From Coriobacteriia bacterium (GTDB lineage: Bacteria > Actinomycetota > Coriobacteriia > Anaerosomatales > Anaerosomataceae), in NCBI GenBank assembly GCA_030651765.1, contig JAUSBY010000012.1:187501-251500 (forward strand): a stretch of 64,000 nucleotides of DNA, in the 5' to 3' direction. A program made the position numbers and the translations under genes. This document shows positions 54,671 through 63,698 of the stretch, in pieces; position 1 is the first letter of the stretch, and the number at the start of each line of letters is the position of its first letter. The notes below the pieces were generated by a model. It had not been told where the DNA came from and searched no databases. It saw nothing but the letters and a program-made list of their open reading frames with translations.

Positions 54671-54722
54671 ACCTCGAACCCGAGCGAGGCCCTCGCGGAC
54701 CCTATGCTCGAGAGCATCGACC

Positions 54723-54751
54723 AGTATAGGGGCGGCACGTGGCGCGGGCAA
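54723..54751 (-). promoter_or_regulatory. Sigma70-type promoter of the tRNA cluster
   Basis: Minus strand: TTGCCC (54751-54746), a 17-bp spacer and TATACT (54728-54723), about 52 bp before tRNA-Pro. Confidence 0.7.
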
Positions 54752-54802
54752 ATGCCACCTCGATCACGCCCCGGTGAGCTGGACATCCGGCCGAGCGCGC
54801 CT

Positions 54803-55411
54803 CTACGCGTCGAGCGCAGCCTTGAGCGCCCGGAGGGCCGCCCCCCGGTGGCTGATCGCATTCTTCTCGGCCAGATCGAGTTCGGCCATCGTGCGACCCG
54901 GCACCGCATTCGGCGAGAACAGCGGGTCGTAGCCGAAACCTCCCTCACCGCGCGCCTCGTAGCCGATAGACCCCTCGCACGCACCGACCGCGACCGTCTC
55001 CGACCCGTCCTCGTCGATGAGCACGATCACGCTCCGGAACCGCGCGGTCCGCATCTCGGCGGGGACCTCGGCAAGCGCGCCTAGGAGCTTCGCGTTGTTA
55101 TCCGCGTCGGTGGCATCGGCACCCGCGTACCGCGACGAGTACACGCCCGGCTCTCCGCCGAGCGCGTCGACCTGCAGACCGCTGTCGTCGGCGAGCGCGG
55201 CCATGCCGAAGGCCTCACGATACGCCTGCGCCTTGAGCCGGGCGTTGGCCTCGAAGGTATCGCCGGTCTCCTCGACATCGAGCGGCTCGCGTCCCAGGTC
55301 GGCCACGGTCACGAACTCCCAACCCGCGAAGTCGAGCGCCGAGCGGATCTCGGCCAGCTTGCCGCGGTTGGCCGTGGCCACGACGACGCGGCGTACGCTA
55401 GCCCCGCTCAC
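54803..55411 (-). CDS. rdgB: XTP/dITP pyrophosphatase (RdgB/HAM1)
   Basis: A 202-residue house-cleaning enzyme that hydrolyses ITP, XTP and dITP. Motifs are VVATANRGKLAEI near the N-terminus, ALADDSGLQVDALGGEPGVY with metal ligands, GGFGYDPLF, and EKNAISHRGAALRAL. GTG 55411 lies 14 nt inside the end of rph with GAGG 6 nt upstream. The rph-rdgB pairing is common. Confidence 0.96.
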   Translation of the reverse strand: MSGASVRRVVVATANRGKLAEIRSALDFAGWEFVTVADLGREPLDVEETGDTFEANARLKAQAYREAFGMAALADDSGLQVDALGGEPGVYSSRYAGADATDADNNAKLLGALAEVPAEMRTARFRSVIVLIDEDGSETVAVGACEGSIGYEARGEGGFGYDPLFSPNAVPGRTMAELDLAEKNAISHRGAALRALKAALDA

Positions 55412-56147
55412 TGAAGGCCTCGATGTCCTCGGCGAGCACCCGACGCTGGATGGTCACGAGATGGGCCGTTCCCTCGGCGGCAAGGTCGAGCAGCTCGTCG
55501 AGACGCGTCCGGTCGAACGGCGTGCGCTCCCCGGTGCCCTGCACCTCGATGAAGCGTCCGCGTCCGTCGCAGACGACGTTCATGTCCACCTCGGCGTTCG
55601 AGTCCTCGCGGTACTCGAGATCGAGGCACATGACGCCATCCACTACGCCCACCGAGGTGGCCGCGATGTTGTCGATGACCGGGCTCTCGGCGATGCGTCC
55701 TGCGATGCGCCACGTCTCGAACGCGTCGCTCATAGCGATGAACGCGCCGGTGATCGCCGCGGTGCGCGTGCCGCCGTCGGCCTGGATGACGTCGCAGTCG
55801 ACGGTGAGCGTGCACTCCCCGCCCATGCCGCCCGTGTCCACCGCGGTGCGCAGCGACCGTCCGATGAGCCGCTGGATCTCGTGCGTGCGCCCGCTCGGCG
55901 CACCGAGACTCACCTCACGCCTCGAGCGCGTGTGCGTGGACGCCGGCAGGAGCGAGTACTCGGCCGTGACCCAGCCAAGACCGCTTCCCCGGCGCCACCC
56001 GGCCACCGTGTCGGCGATGGTGGCCGCACACAGCACCTTCGTGTCGCCGAGTTCGAACAAGCACGAGCCGTGCGCGTGCTTGAGATAGCGCCGCGTGATG
56101 GTGACGGGCCGCATCTCGCGAACCCCTCGGCCTGCCGTCCGTTCCAC
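55398..56147 (-). CDS. rph: Ribonuclease PH
   Basis: A 249-residue phosphorolytic 3'-5' exoribonuclease that trims tRNA precursors. Family landmarks are MRPVTITRRYLKHAHGSCL, GDTKVLCAATIADTV, the phosphate-site region RTHEIQRLIGRSLRTAVD, and DVIQADGGTRTAAITGAF. GTG 56147 has GAGGAGG 6 nt upstream. It sits between the MBL gene (11 nt) and rdgB (overlap). Confidence 0.96.
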   Translation of the reverse strand: MERTAGRGVREMRPVTITRRYLKHAHGSCLFELGDTKVLCAATIADTVAGWRRGSGLGWVTAEYSLLPASTHTRSRREVSLGAPSGRTHEIQRLIGRSLRTAVDTGGMGGECTLTVDCDVIQADGGTRTAAITGAFIAMSDAFETWRIAGRIAESPVIDNIAATSVGVVDGVMCLDLEYREDSNAEVDMNVVCDGRGRFIEVQGTGERTPFDRTRLDELLDLAAEGTAHLVTIQRRVLAEDIEAFSERG

Positions 56148-56158
56148 AAGCAGCCTCC

Positions 56159-56911
56159 TCAGCTGTCGATGTCGATGGTGTCGAGCTCATCGGCCACGAT
56201 AACACGCCCGCCGAAGCGCTCGCCCGCCTCGCATGCGGCCGCCTCGCGGTCGACCGTCGGCCACAGGTGTGACAGCACGAGAGTGTGGGCGCCCGCCTCC
56301 TCGGCGAGTGCGGCCGAGAGCGCAGGCGACAGATGGGGGACCCGACCCTCGTACCCGGGCGGAAGCGTCGCGTCGGCGATGATGACATCGGCTCCGCGGA
56401 CCGCCGCGGTGACAGCCGGCCCGGGCGCCGTGTCCGAGGTGTAGACGAGCACGCTCCGGCCGACCGACACACGCAGTGCGAACGTCGGGGGGAGATGGTC
56501 GACCTCGGCCGCCTCGATCGTGAACGGGCCGACCGACACCGGCCGTCCGGCGACGATGTCGTGTGGCCGGAACGCCTCGGCGAGCTCGATCGTGCCACGC
56601 GCCGTGAGCATCGCGCCGAGACGCTCGAACAGCCCCGGGGGAAGATGTAAGTCCAGCGGCGGACACGGTCCCTCGGGCGCCCAGCGCAGCGCTGCCTGGA
56701 GCGCATAGACGTCGGCGAAGTGGTCGATGTGGGCGTGGCTCACGAACAGTGCGGCGAGTCGCGTGGGGTCCATGAGCTTCCCCAGATTGGCGAGCACACC
56801 GTTGCCGCAGTCGAGCAGGATCGCGGCGCCATCGTGCTCTACGACGTGACCCGCGCAGGCATGCCCGGCTCCGGGATACGAGGCGCCCGATCCCAGGACC
56901 GTCAGCCGCAC
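56159..56911 (-). CDS. MBL-fold metallo-hydrolase (RNase Z-like)
   Basis: A 250-residue metallo-beta-lactamase-fold protein. MRLTVLGSGASYPGAGHACA at the start and the metal motif VSHAHIDHFADVYAL resemble the RNase Z/ElaC branch. Further ligands are likely in YTSDTAPGP and VLSHLWPTVD. It lacks the long exosite arm of classic RNase Z and may have another phosphodiesterase-type role. GTG 56911 overlaps the murI end by 10 nt. Its place just before rph hints at tRNA maturation. Confidence 0.85.
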   Translation of the reverse strand: MRLTVLGSGASYPGAGHACAGHVVEHDGAAILLDCGNGVLANLGKLMDPTRLAALFVSHAHIDHFADVYALQAALRWAPEGPCPPLDLHLPPGLFERLGAMLTARGTIELAEAFRPHDIVAGRPVSVGPFTIEAAEVDHLPPTFALRVSVGRSVLVYTSDTAPGPAVTAAVRGADVIIADATLPPGYEGRVPHLSPALSAALAEEAGAHTLVLSHLWPTVDREAAACEAGERFGGRVIVADELDTIDIDS

Positions 56912-57828
56912 TGCGCCCCCTCCGCCTCGTGTTCCGCGAGAACCGCCTGCAGACGATCGTCGAGCAACGCTTCGAGATCGCCGAGCGACACGTGCTCGGC
57001 CCGGGCGATCGGACGCTGCAAGACGCGCGCGCCGAGCGAGCGGAACTCCACGGCATCGCCGGTAGTCGCGAAGAGCTCGCTGCGCGCCGCACCGTCGCCC
57101 GCCAGCTGACCGCGCGCGGCAAGCGTCTCGGCCACTTCACGGGCGGTCTCCTCGGCCGACGAGATGAGCCGCACCCGCGGGCCGATCACCTGCTGGATCG
57201 CGGGCGCGAGCAGAGGGAAGTGGGTGCAGCCGAGGACGAGCGTGTCGATGCCATTGCGCTTGAGCGGGTCGAGATAGTCACGCGCCATCTCGTAGAACGA
57301 AGGGCGGATGAACACGCCGGTCATGCTCGCAAGCCAATCCTCCAGGGTGCCGCCCCCCATGCGCAGACCCTGCTCGACGAGATCCACGAAGCGCGGCGCA
57401 GCGGCCGAGTAGACCGTGACGCCCGCGTCGAGCGCGCGTACAGCGTTGCTGTACGCGCCCGACCGGATGGTACCGTCGGTGCCGATGACACCCACGCGCC
57501 GATTGACCGTCGCCTTGACCGCCGCGCGCGCACCCGGCTCCACGACACCGATGACCGGCACGTCGAAGGCGCGCTGCGCCAAAGCGAGTCCGGCAGCGCT
57601 AGCCGTGTTACATGCGATGACGATCATCTTGACGCGCTGCTGCGTGAGCCACGCGCCGATCTCGAGGACGAACGTCCGCACTTCTTCGGGAGTGCGCGGC
57701 CCGTACGGACATCTCGCGGTATCGCCGAGATACACGATGCCCTCATCGGGCAGCGCGCGCATGATCTCGCTGGCGACCGTGAGGCCGCCAAGTCCGGAGT
57801 CGAAGATGCCGATAGGGAGCGTGTGCAT
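56902..57828 (-). CDS. murI: Glutamate racemase
   Basis: A 308-residue cofactor-free racemase supplying D-glutamate for peptidoglycan. The start IGIFDSGLGGLTVASEI and the two catalytic Cys regions MIVIACNTASAAGLA and LVLGCTHFPLLAP are clear. The C-terminus is about 35 residues longer than in many family members. ATG 57828 is the first clear start, 30 nt after cheB. It heads the murI-MBL-rph-rdgB group. Confidence 0.96.
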   Translation of the reverse strand: MHTLPIGIFDSGLGGLTVASEIMRALPDEGIVYLGDTARCPYGPRTPEEVRTFVLEIGAWLTQQRVKMIVIACNTASAAGLALAQRAFDVPVIGVVEPGARAAVKATVNRRVGVIGTDGTIRSGAYSNAVRALDAGVTVYSAAAPRFVDLVEQGLRMGGGTLEDWLASMTGVFIRPSFYEMARDYLDPLKRNGIDTLVLGCTHFPLLAPAIQQVIGPRVRLISSAEETAREVAETLAARGQLAGDGAARSELFATTGDAVEFRSLGARVLQRPIARAEHVSLGDLEALLDDRLQAVLAEHEAEGAQCG

Positions 57829-57858
57829 GCGAGTGAGTATAGCCCCTCGGGACGTTAG

Positions 57859-58920
57859 CTAACCGGCGCTGACGAGGCGCTCGATCTCCTCGGCGATCTC
57901 GTGCACGGGAAGCACCTTGTCGGCCGCGCCCGCGTCGATGGCCGCCTTCGGCATACCCCAGACGGTCGACGTCGCCTCGTCCTGGGCGATCGTCGTCGCG
58001 CCCTTATGGTGCATGGAGAGCAGACCTCGCGCACCATCGGCCCCCATACCAGTGAGCAGCACGCCGACTGCCCGCCGCGAGTAGCTCAGCGCCACCGACT
58101 CGAACAGCGTGTCCGCCGACGGGATGTACAACTGTCCCGGCTCTGGTACCGTGAAGCGCAGGGTTCTGCCGTCGACCTCCATGTTCGAGCCCGTCGCGGC
58201 GAGATACGCCGTTCCCGGCTCGAGCACCCCCGCGTCGGTGGCGGCTGCGACCTTGATCTTGCAGCCCGCGTCGAGCCAGGTGGCAAGCCCCGGTACGAAA
58301 CCGTCGGCGATGTGCTGGGCGATGACGACGGGCACCGTCAGGTCCGCGGGAAGCCGCCCGAGCACGTTGAGCAGCGCCGAGGGGCCTCCCGTCGACGAGC
58401 CGATCGCCACGAGCGACACGGCGCCGGCCGAGCGGTCTGCGTCGCGCTCGGTGCCCGGCTGCTGTCCGTACGCCGGACTCCGCCTCCCCCGTATGTGGGT
58501 GATGACCTTCACCCGCGAGAGGATCTTCACGCGACGAATGACGTCCCGGCCGATGGCATCGAGCGCCGCCCAGTCCTTCGGCTCGGGCTTCTTGATGACC
58601 TCGAGCGCGCCGATGGCGAGTGCGTCGAACGCGCGGCCCATGCCTTCGCCGTAGACCGATGACGAGACGACGAGTATGGGCGTAGGCGTGAAGGCCATGA
58701 TCTTCTCGGTGGCCTCGAGCCCGTCCATGACCGGCATGTGGATGTCCATCGTGACCAGATCGGGCTTGAGTCGCGCGACCGCATCAACCGCTTCCTGGCC
58801 GTTGCGTGCGATGCCGACCACTTCGATCGCCGGATCACTCGCGAGTATCTGGGAGAGCATCTCCCGGGCCACGAGTGAATCGTCCGCGATCAAGACGCGG
58901 ATCGTGTCTCCGCCTGTCAC
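57859..58920 (-). CDS. cheB: Chemotaxis protein-glutamate methylesterase CheB
   Basis: A 353-residue response regulator/methylesterase that removes methyl groups from MCPs. The receiver domain has RVLIADDSLVAREML and the Asp in LVTMDIHMPVMDGLEA. The esterase triad regions are VAIGSSTGGPSALLNVL (Ser), PVVIAQHIADGFVPG (His) and LLTGMGADGARGLLS (Asp). GTG 58920 is chosen at the start of the receiver domain, 22 nt after cheA. No cheR is in the window. Confidence 0.96.
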   Translation of the reverse strand: MTGGDTIRVLIADDSLVAREMLSQILASDPAIEVVGIARNGQEAVDAVARLKPDLVTMDIHMPVMDGLEATEKIMAFTPTPILVVSSSVYGEGMGRAFDALAIGALEVIKKPEPKDWAALDAIGRDVIRRVKILSRVKVITHIRGRRSPAYGQQPGTERDADRSAGAVSLVAIGSSTGGPSALLNVLGRLPADLTVPVVIAQHIADGFVPGLATWLDAGCKIKVAAATDAGVLEPGTAYLAATGSNMEVDGRTLRFTVPEPGQLYIPSADTLFESVALSYSRRAVGVLLTGMGADGARGLLSMHHKGATTIAQDEATSTVWGMPKAAIDAGAADKVLPVHEIAEEIERLVSAG

Positions 58921-58942
58921 ACGCCCCCCTTTGTGATCTGCG

Positions 58943-61261
58943 TCAGCTGATGAGCCGCTCGACCGTGTCCAGGAGCGTGTCCTGGTTGAACACCGACTTG
59001 GTGATGTAGGCATCCGCACCCGCGTTGATGCCCTCTGCCTTCTCCTCGTCACGCTCAAGCGAGGTGACGATGATGACCGGGATCGATGACAGCATGTCAT
59101 CGGCCTTGATGGCCCTGGTCAGCTCGAAGCCGGTCATGTTGGGCATCTGCACGTCCGTGACGACCGCGTCCGGGCTCAGGCCCTCGCGGAGCTTGGCGAG
59201 CCCCTGTGCGCCATCGGTCGCCGTCTCCACGATGTAGCCGGCAGCCTCGAAGATCGAACGCTCGAGCTCCCGCGTCGTGAAGGAGTCCTCGCAGATGAGC
59301 ACGCGGCGCGGGCCGCCTTCCTGCTCCTTGACCGTGCTGCCCGCGCGGCGCGAGCGCATGCCGGTCATCTGACGGCCGTTGGCCATCAGGTCGGGCACGT
59401 TCAGGATCGGCACGACTTCCCCCGCGCCGAGGATCGTGACGCCGGCGACGTTGTCGACGCGCTTGAGGTGCGAGCCGAGCGTCTTGATGACGATCTGCTG
59501 CTCGCCGACGAACTCGTCGACGATCAGGCCGAGCCGATGACCCGAGAAGCCGAGTGTGGCGATCGGGATCTTGTTCTCCGGCGCGGACACCGAATCGAGC
59601 CCGAGGATGTCGCGCAGGTGCACGAGGGGAATCGTCCGCATCTGACGCCTGATGACCTCGCGTCCCTCGACTTTGATCACTTCGGACGGCTCGACGCGCA
59701 GCGTCTCTTCGATCGACGAGGTGGGAAGTGCGAAGGTCTGCCCGCTGACGCGCAGGAGCAACGCGCGGATGATCGCAAGCGTGAGCGGGATGGTGAGTCT
59801 GAAGGTACTGCCCTGCCCGAGCACCGAGTCGACGTCGAGCGAGCCCTTGAGCCGCTCGACCACGAACTCGCGCACCACGTCCATCCCCACACCGCGACCC
59901 GACAGCTCGGTGATGATGGCCGCAGTCGAGAAGCCCTTCTCGAAGATGAGGTAGCTCGCCTCGCGATCCGACAGTGACTTGGCCTCGGACTCGGTGATGT
60001 AGCCCTTGCGCACGGCGGCGGAGCGCACCCTGTCGGGATCGATGCCCGCGCCGTCATCGCTGATCTCGATGACGATGCGGTCGCCCTCCTGGCGCGCGAC
60101 GAGCTTGATCGTCCCCTTGGCGGGTTTGCCCGCGGCGACCCGATCGGCCTCCGGCTCGATGCCGTGGTCCACCGCGTTGCGCATGATGTGGATGAGGGGA
60201 TCGTTGATCTCCTCGAGGACCTTCTTGTCGAGCTCCGTATCTCCGCCTTCGATGATGAGCTCGACGTCCTTCTTGTACTGCTTGGCAAGGTCCCGCATGG
60301 CCCGGGGAAAGGTCGTGAACACCGTGCTGACCGGGAGCATACGCAACTCCATCGCGTGCTCCTGCAGGTCCGCTACCACGGTGGAGGTACGCGACATGTC
60401 GTCGGCGTACTCCTTGGCGAGCGCAACGAGCGCACGCCGCTGGTCGCCGAACAGATCGTCGAGCAGCCGGATGTCGTCAAGGAACGCGCCCTGCTCGTCG
60501 GCGGGCAGCATGCCGAGCATCGTCTTGATGCGACCCCACAGGTTGTGGACGTCGGCGCCCATGCCGGATACAGAGCGCAGGTCACGAGCCCGCTGCTCGG
60601 CCTTGATCTGCGAGATGACGACCTCGCTCACGAGGTTGAGTAGCCGGTCCACCTGACTCGTGCGGATGCGCACGGTCGCCTGGGTCTTGGACTTCAGCGT
60701 CTCCTCGCGCTGGGCGCGCTTCGGCCCGCTCGCAGCTCCGTCCTGGCCCTCATCGTCGTGTTCGTCGCCCTCGGCGTCCTCGGCTTCCTCCTCGAGCGCC
60801 GCTGCCTCGGCTGCAGCCTCCGCGGCGGCGACCTCCGCCTCCAGAGCCGCTCCCGGCTCCGGCGCGAGGACGTCGCTGTTGGCCATAGCGACCAGTCGCC
60901 CGGTCACGCCCTCGAGATCGGCCTCGGACGCCGCGTCCTTGCCGGCGTTCTCGGTGAGGAACACGACCGTATCGAGCGCCTCGAAGAACGTATCGCTCAT
61001 GTCCGCGGTGTACGGGATCATGCCCTCGCGCACCTTGACCATGATGTCTTCCATGCGGTGCGCGATATCGGAGATCTCCATCAGCCCGACCATACGCGAG
61101 GAGCCCTTGAGTGTGTGGGCGTCACGCAGCCACTGATCGATGATCGGCCGATTGACCGGATCGGCCTCCAGGTTGATGATGCCCTCGTTCAGCCGCTGGA
61201 GGAGATCGGTTGCCTCCTCCTGGAACTTCGAGATGAACGCCGAGCGGTCGAACTCGACCAT
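58943..61261 (-). CDS. cheA: Hybrid chemotaxis histidine kinase CheA with C-terminal receiver
   Basis: A 772-residue kinase. The Hpt domain has the phospho-His at 49 in RDAHTLKGSSRMVG. An acidic Ala/Glu-rich linker (about residues 140-190) follows. The dimerisation and ATPase domains have MRNAVDHGIEP, ISDDGAGIDPDRV and SGRGVGMDVVREFV, and a CheW-like domain comes next. The C-terminus (about 650-772) is a CheY-type receiver with VLICEDSFTTRELE and the Asp in AVVTDVQMPNMTGFE. Hybrid CheA is typical of systems that control type IV pili or gliding. ATG 61261 has AAGGAGT 8 nt upstream. Confidence 0.96.
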   Translation of the reverse strand: MVEFDRSAFISKFQEEATDLLQRLNEGIINLEADPVNRPIIDQWLRDAHTLKGSSRMVGLMEISDIAHRMEDIMVKVREGMIPYTADMSDTFFEALDTVVFLTENAGKDAASEADLEGVTGRLVAMANSDVLAPEPGAALEAEVAAAEAAAEAAALEEEAEDAEGDEHDDEGQDGAASGPKRAQREETLKSKTQATVRIRTSQVDRLLNLVSEVVISQIKAEQRARDLRSVSGMGADVHNLWGRIKTMLGMLPADEQGAFLDDIRLLDDLFGDQRRALVALAKEYADDMSRTSTVVADLQEHAMELRMLPVSTVFTTFPRAMRDLAKQYKKDVELIIEGGDTELDKKVLEEINDPLIHIMRNAVDHGIEPEADRVAAGKPAKGTIKLVARQEGDRIVIEISDDGAGIDPDRVRSAAVRKGYITESEAKSLSDREASYLIFEKGFSTAAIITELSGRGVGMDVVREFVVERLKGSLDVDSVLGQGSTFRLTIPLTLAIIRALLLRVSGQTFALPTSSIEETLRVEPSEVIKVEGREVIRRQMRTIPLVHLRDILGLDSVSAPENKIPIATLGFSGHRLGLIVDEFVGEQQIVIKTLGSHLKRVDNVAGVTILGAGEVVPILNVPDLMANGRQMTGMRSRRAGSTVKEQEGGPRRVLICEDSFTTRELERSIFEAAGYIVETATDGAQGLAKLREGLSPDAVVTDVQMPNMTGFELTRAIKADDMLSSIPVIIVTSLERDEEKAEGINAGADAYITKSVFNQDTLLDTVERLIS

Positions 61262-61294
61262 GCCGTTACTCCTTCAGGCCCGCGACACAGGGCG

Positions 61295-62521
61295 CTAGCT
61301 GACTATTCTGAACGCAGAGCCGACCTGGCTCGATTCCCGCGCGATGTTGGCGAGCTGCTCCGCCGCGCCGGCGACCTGCCGGCTACCGGCGGCGGTCTGT
61401 TGCGCGACCGACGCGACCTCACGCATCGCCTTGACGACCTGGTCGGTCGCGCTCTTCTGCTGCTGTGTCGCGGCCGAGATCTCTTTGGCCGAGACGGTGG
61501 TCTGCTCGATCGTCTCGAGGATCTGCTCGAGGCTGTCGCCCGTGACGTTCGCCAACTCGACGCCACTCTGGACCTGCTTGAGCTCCTGCTCGGTCGAGAG
61601 TACGAGGTCGTTGGCGGCGCTCTGTATCTCGGTCATGATCGACTCGATCTCGCCGGTGGAGTCCACGACCGACTCGGCGAGCTTGCGGATCTCGATCGCG
61701 ACCACCGAGAAGCCCTTGCCCGCCTCACCCGCTCGTGCGGCCTCGATGGCGGCGTTGAGCGCGAGGATCTTCGTCTGGTCGGCGATGCTGTTGATGATGG
61801 TCAGCACCTGGCCGATCTGCTGACTGCGTTCGCCCAGCTGGAGGATCTTGTTTGCCGAGGCTTGCGTACGCGCGCGGATCTGCTCCATGGACTCGAGCGT
61901 GTTCATGACCGCCTGCTGCCCCGACTCGGCGCTACCAAGTGAGGTCTCCGCCATCTTGACCACCTGGTTCGCGTTGTCGGCGATCTGGCGGTAGGTCGCT
62001 GCGAGTTCCTCCATGGTGGCCGTCGTCTGGCTGATCGATGCCGCCTGCTCGGCTGCGCCGGATGCCTGCTGCTCGGTGGCCGAGAGAATCTCCGACGAGG
62101 CGCCGGAGAGGCGATTGGACGACTCCTGCGTCTGGGTGATCAGGTACACGATGAGGTCGAGCATCTGGTTGTAGGAGCGCGCGAGCACGCCGAACTCGTC
62201 CTTGCTGCTGAGGTTGACCTTGTGGCCGATCTCCCCGTCGCACGCAGAACGCACGCTCTGCACCACGAGACTGAGTGGCGCGATCATCTTCCGGCCGATC
62301 ACGCCGAACAGGTAGAGGAAGACCGCGAGCAGGATCATGAACGTCCCGACCACGATGGCCGCATCCGTCAGCAGGTTCGGCTCTCCTTCGAGGTACCCGC
62401 CGAAGACGAGCCACGCCACGGTGAGCTGGATCGTGTTGACCGCCGTGACCAGCGCGAGGATCACGAGCGAGTACTTGAGAAGGAAACTGCTCTGGATCGT
62501 GTCGATGAGTCTCTTGAACAT
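61295..62521 (-). CDS. Methyl-accepting chemotaxis protein with minimal ectodomain
   Basis: A 408-residue chemoreceptor. Two membrane segments (about residues 17-41 and 53-75) are joined by only about ten residues, then come a HAMP domain (about 76-130) and a coiled-coil signalling domain. The hairpin tip [20 protein letters not shown], and then [19 protein letters not shown], is canonical. No C-terminal CheR-docking pentapeptide is seen. With so little outside the membrane, it may sense membrane state or act with a partner. ATG 62521 has AGGAG 8 nt upstream. Confidence 0.95.
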   Translation of the reverse strand: MFKRLIDTIQSSFLLKYSLVILALVTAVNTIQLTVAWLVFGGYLEGEPNLLTDAAIVVGTFMILLAVFLYLFGVIGRKMIAPLSLVVQSVRSACDGEIGHKVNLSSKDEFGVLARSYNQMLDLIVYLITQTQESSNRLSGASSEILSATEQQASGAAEQAASISQTTATMEELAATYRQIADNANQVVKMAETSLGSAESGQQAVMNTLESMEQIRARTQASANKILQLGERSQQIGQVLTIINSIADQTKILALNAAIEAARAGEAGKGFSVVAIEIRKLAESVVDSTGEIESIMTEIQSAANDLVLSTEQELKQVQSGVELANVTGDSLEQILETIEQTTVSAKEISAATQQQKSATDQVVKAMREVASVAQQTAAGSRQVAGAAEQLANIARESSQVGSAFRIVS

Positions 62522-62532
62522 GTGCGTCTCTC

Positions 62533-63087
62533 CTAGGTGTTCTCGCCGACGGGCTCGAGGGCCTTCTCCAGATTGACGATACCGATCAGCCGGCCCTCGA
62601 TGAAGACGGAACCGGCTATGTACTCGATCTGCGACTTGTCGAGCGTCGACAGGGGCGGCTCGACCGAGCCTTTCGGCACATCCACGATGTCGCCGATCTC
62701 GTCGACCACGATCGCGCTCGAGCACGTGTCGTTCGCGACGATGATCGCCGGCGGTTTCTCGTCACTCAGATCGATCTCGGTCCGGCTGGGGACCCGCATC
62801 AGTGTCGCGATGTCGGTGACCGAGACGATCTCGCCACGAACGTTGACCACGCCAAGTACGAAATCCGGAACGCGCGGGACCCGGGTCACAGCGTACTCGT
62901 TGTAGATCTCGCGGACCCGCTCGATGGGCACCGCGTACCACTCCTCTCCAAGCCGGAAGAGGAGCAGCCCGACCGTCTCGATCGCGATCGCTTCTTCGCC
63001 CGCCTGCGCAAGGGACTCGGCCCGGCGACGAAGTATCGCTCGATCCTCATCCGCATGGAACCGGTGGGTCGGGCCTGCCTCGGTCAT
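62533..63087 (-). CDS. cheW: CheW-like coupling protein (first of pair)
   Basis: A 184-residue CheW-domain protein that links MCP and CheA. An N-terminal helical extension of about 35 residues precedes the domain ([60 protein letters not shown]). ATG 63087 is chosen with GGGGAG 5 nt upstream; GTG 63093 overlaps the previous stop. It lies directly before the mcp gene. Confidence 0.93.
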   Translation of the reverse strand: MTEAGPTHRFHADEDRAILRRRAESLAQAGEEAIAIETVGLLLFRLGEEWYAVPIERVREIYNEYAVTRVPRVPDFVLGVVNVRGEIVSVTDIATLMRVPSRTEIDLSDEKPPAIIVANDTCSSAIVVDEIGDIVDVPKGSVEPPLSTLDKSQIEYIAGSVFIEGRLIGIVNLEKALEPVGENT

Positions 63088-63089
63088 AG

Positions 63090-63686
63090 TCACTCCCCAC
63101 CCGCCGCTGCGGCAACGCTCAGCGCCTCGTCTGGCACCAGCCGCTCGAGATCGAACATCATCACAAGACCCTGTGCGAGCCTGCACACGCCAAGCATCCG
63201 GTCGGCGAGCGCATAGAGACTCGTGGGGGGCTGCATACAGCCCTCCGGCACCTCGACCACGTCCTCAACCGAGTCCACGATCAGGCACACGACCTGTCCG
63301 TGCACGAGGCAGAAGACCATCGGTGTCTCGAGGGTATACTCCCGTCGCTCCATTCCGACGAGTACCCGAAGATCGACGGCGGGAACGACCAGTCCGCGCA
63401 CATCGAGCAGACCGACGAGGGCCGGCGATGCATCCGGCATCGGCATGAGTTCGACGATCTGCTGTATCTCCTGGACCGACTCGATCGGAAGTCCGTAGAG
63501 CTGCTCGCCAAGGCGGAATGTGAGAGCCCGTGGCACATCGTCGGCGCCTGGCTTCACGTCGGCCTCGTCGGGCACTTCAAACGGCGCGGTCACATCCTCC
63601 GTGACGTCGTCGGACGCGGGGGCAGCTGCCTGAGGATCCGCTACCGGAGCTGCGGGCGTCTCGCTGTCTTTCTTCTTGCGTGGCAC
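63090..63686 (-). CDS. CheW-like coupling protein (second of pair)
   Basis: A 198-residue CheW-domain protein. A 50-residue acidic, Ala/Pro-rich N-terminus is probably disordered. The domain has LTFRLGEQLYGLPIESVQEI, LVGLLDVRGLVVPAVDLRVL and VCLIVDSVEDVVEVPEG. The sequence differs well from the neighbouring CheW, so the two may bind different partners. The start is GTG 63686, 12 nt after the pilus ATPase stop; the next gene follows after 2 nt. Confidence 0.92.
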   Translation of the reverse strand: MPRKKKDSETPAAPVADPQAAAPASDDVTEDVTAPFEVPDEADVKPGADDVPRALTFRLGEQLYGLPIESVQEIQQIVELMPMPDASPALVGLLDVRGLVVPAVDLRVLVGMERREYTLETPMVFCLVHGQVVCLIVDSVEDVVEVPEGCMQPPTSLYALADRMLGVCRLAQGLVMMFDLERLVPDEALSVAAAAGGE

Positions 63687-63698
63687 CGACTACTCCGT

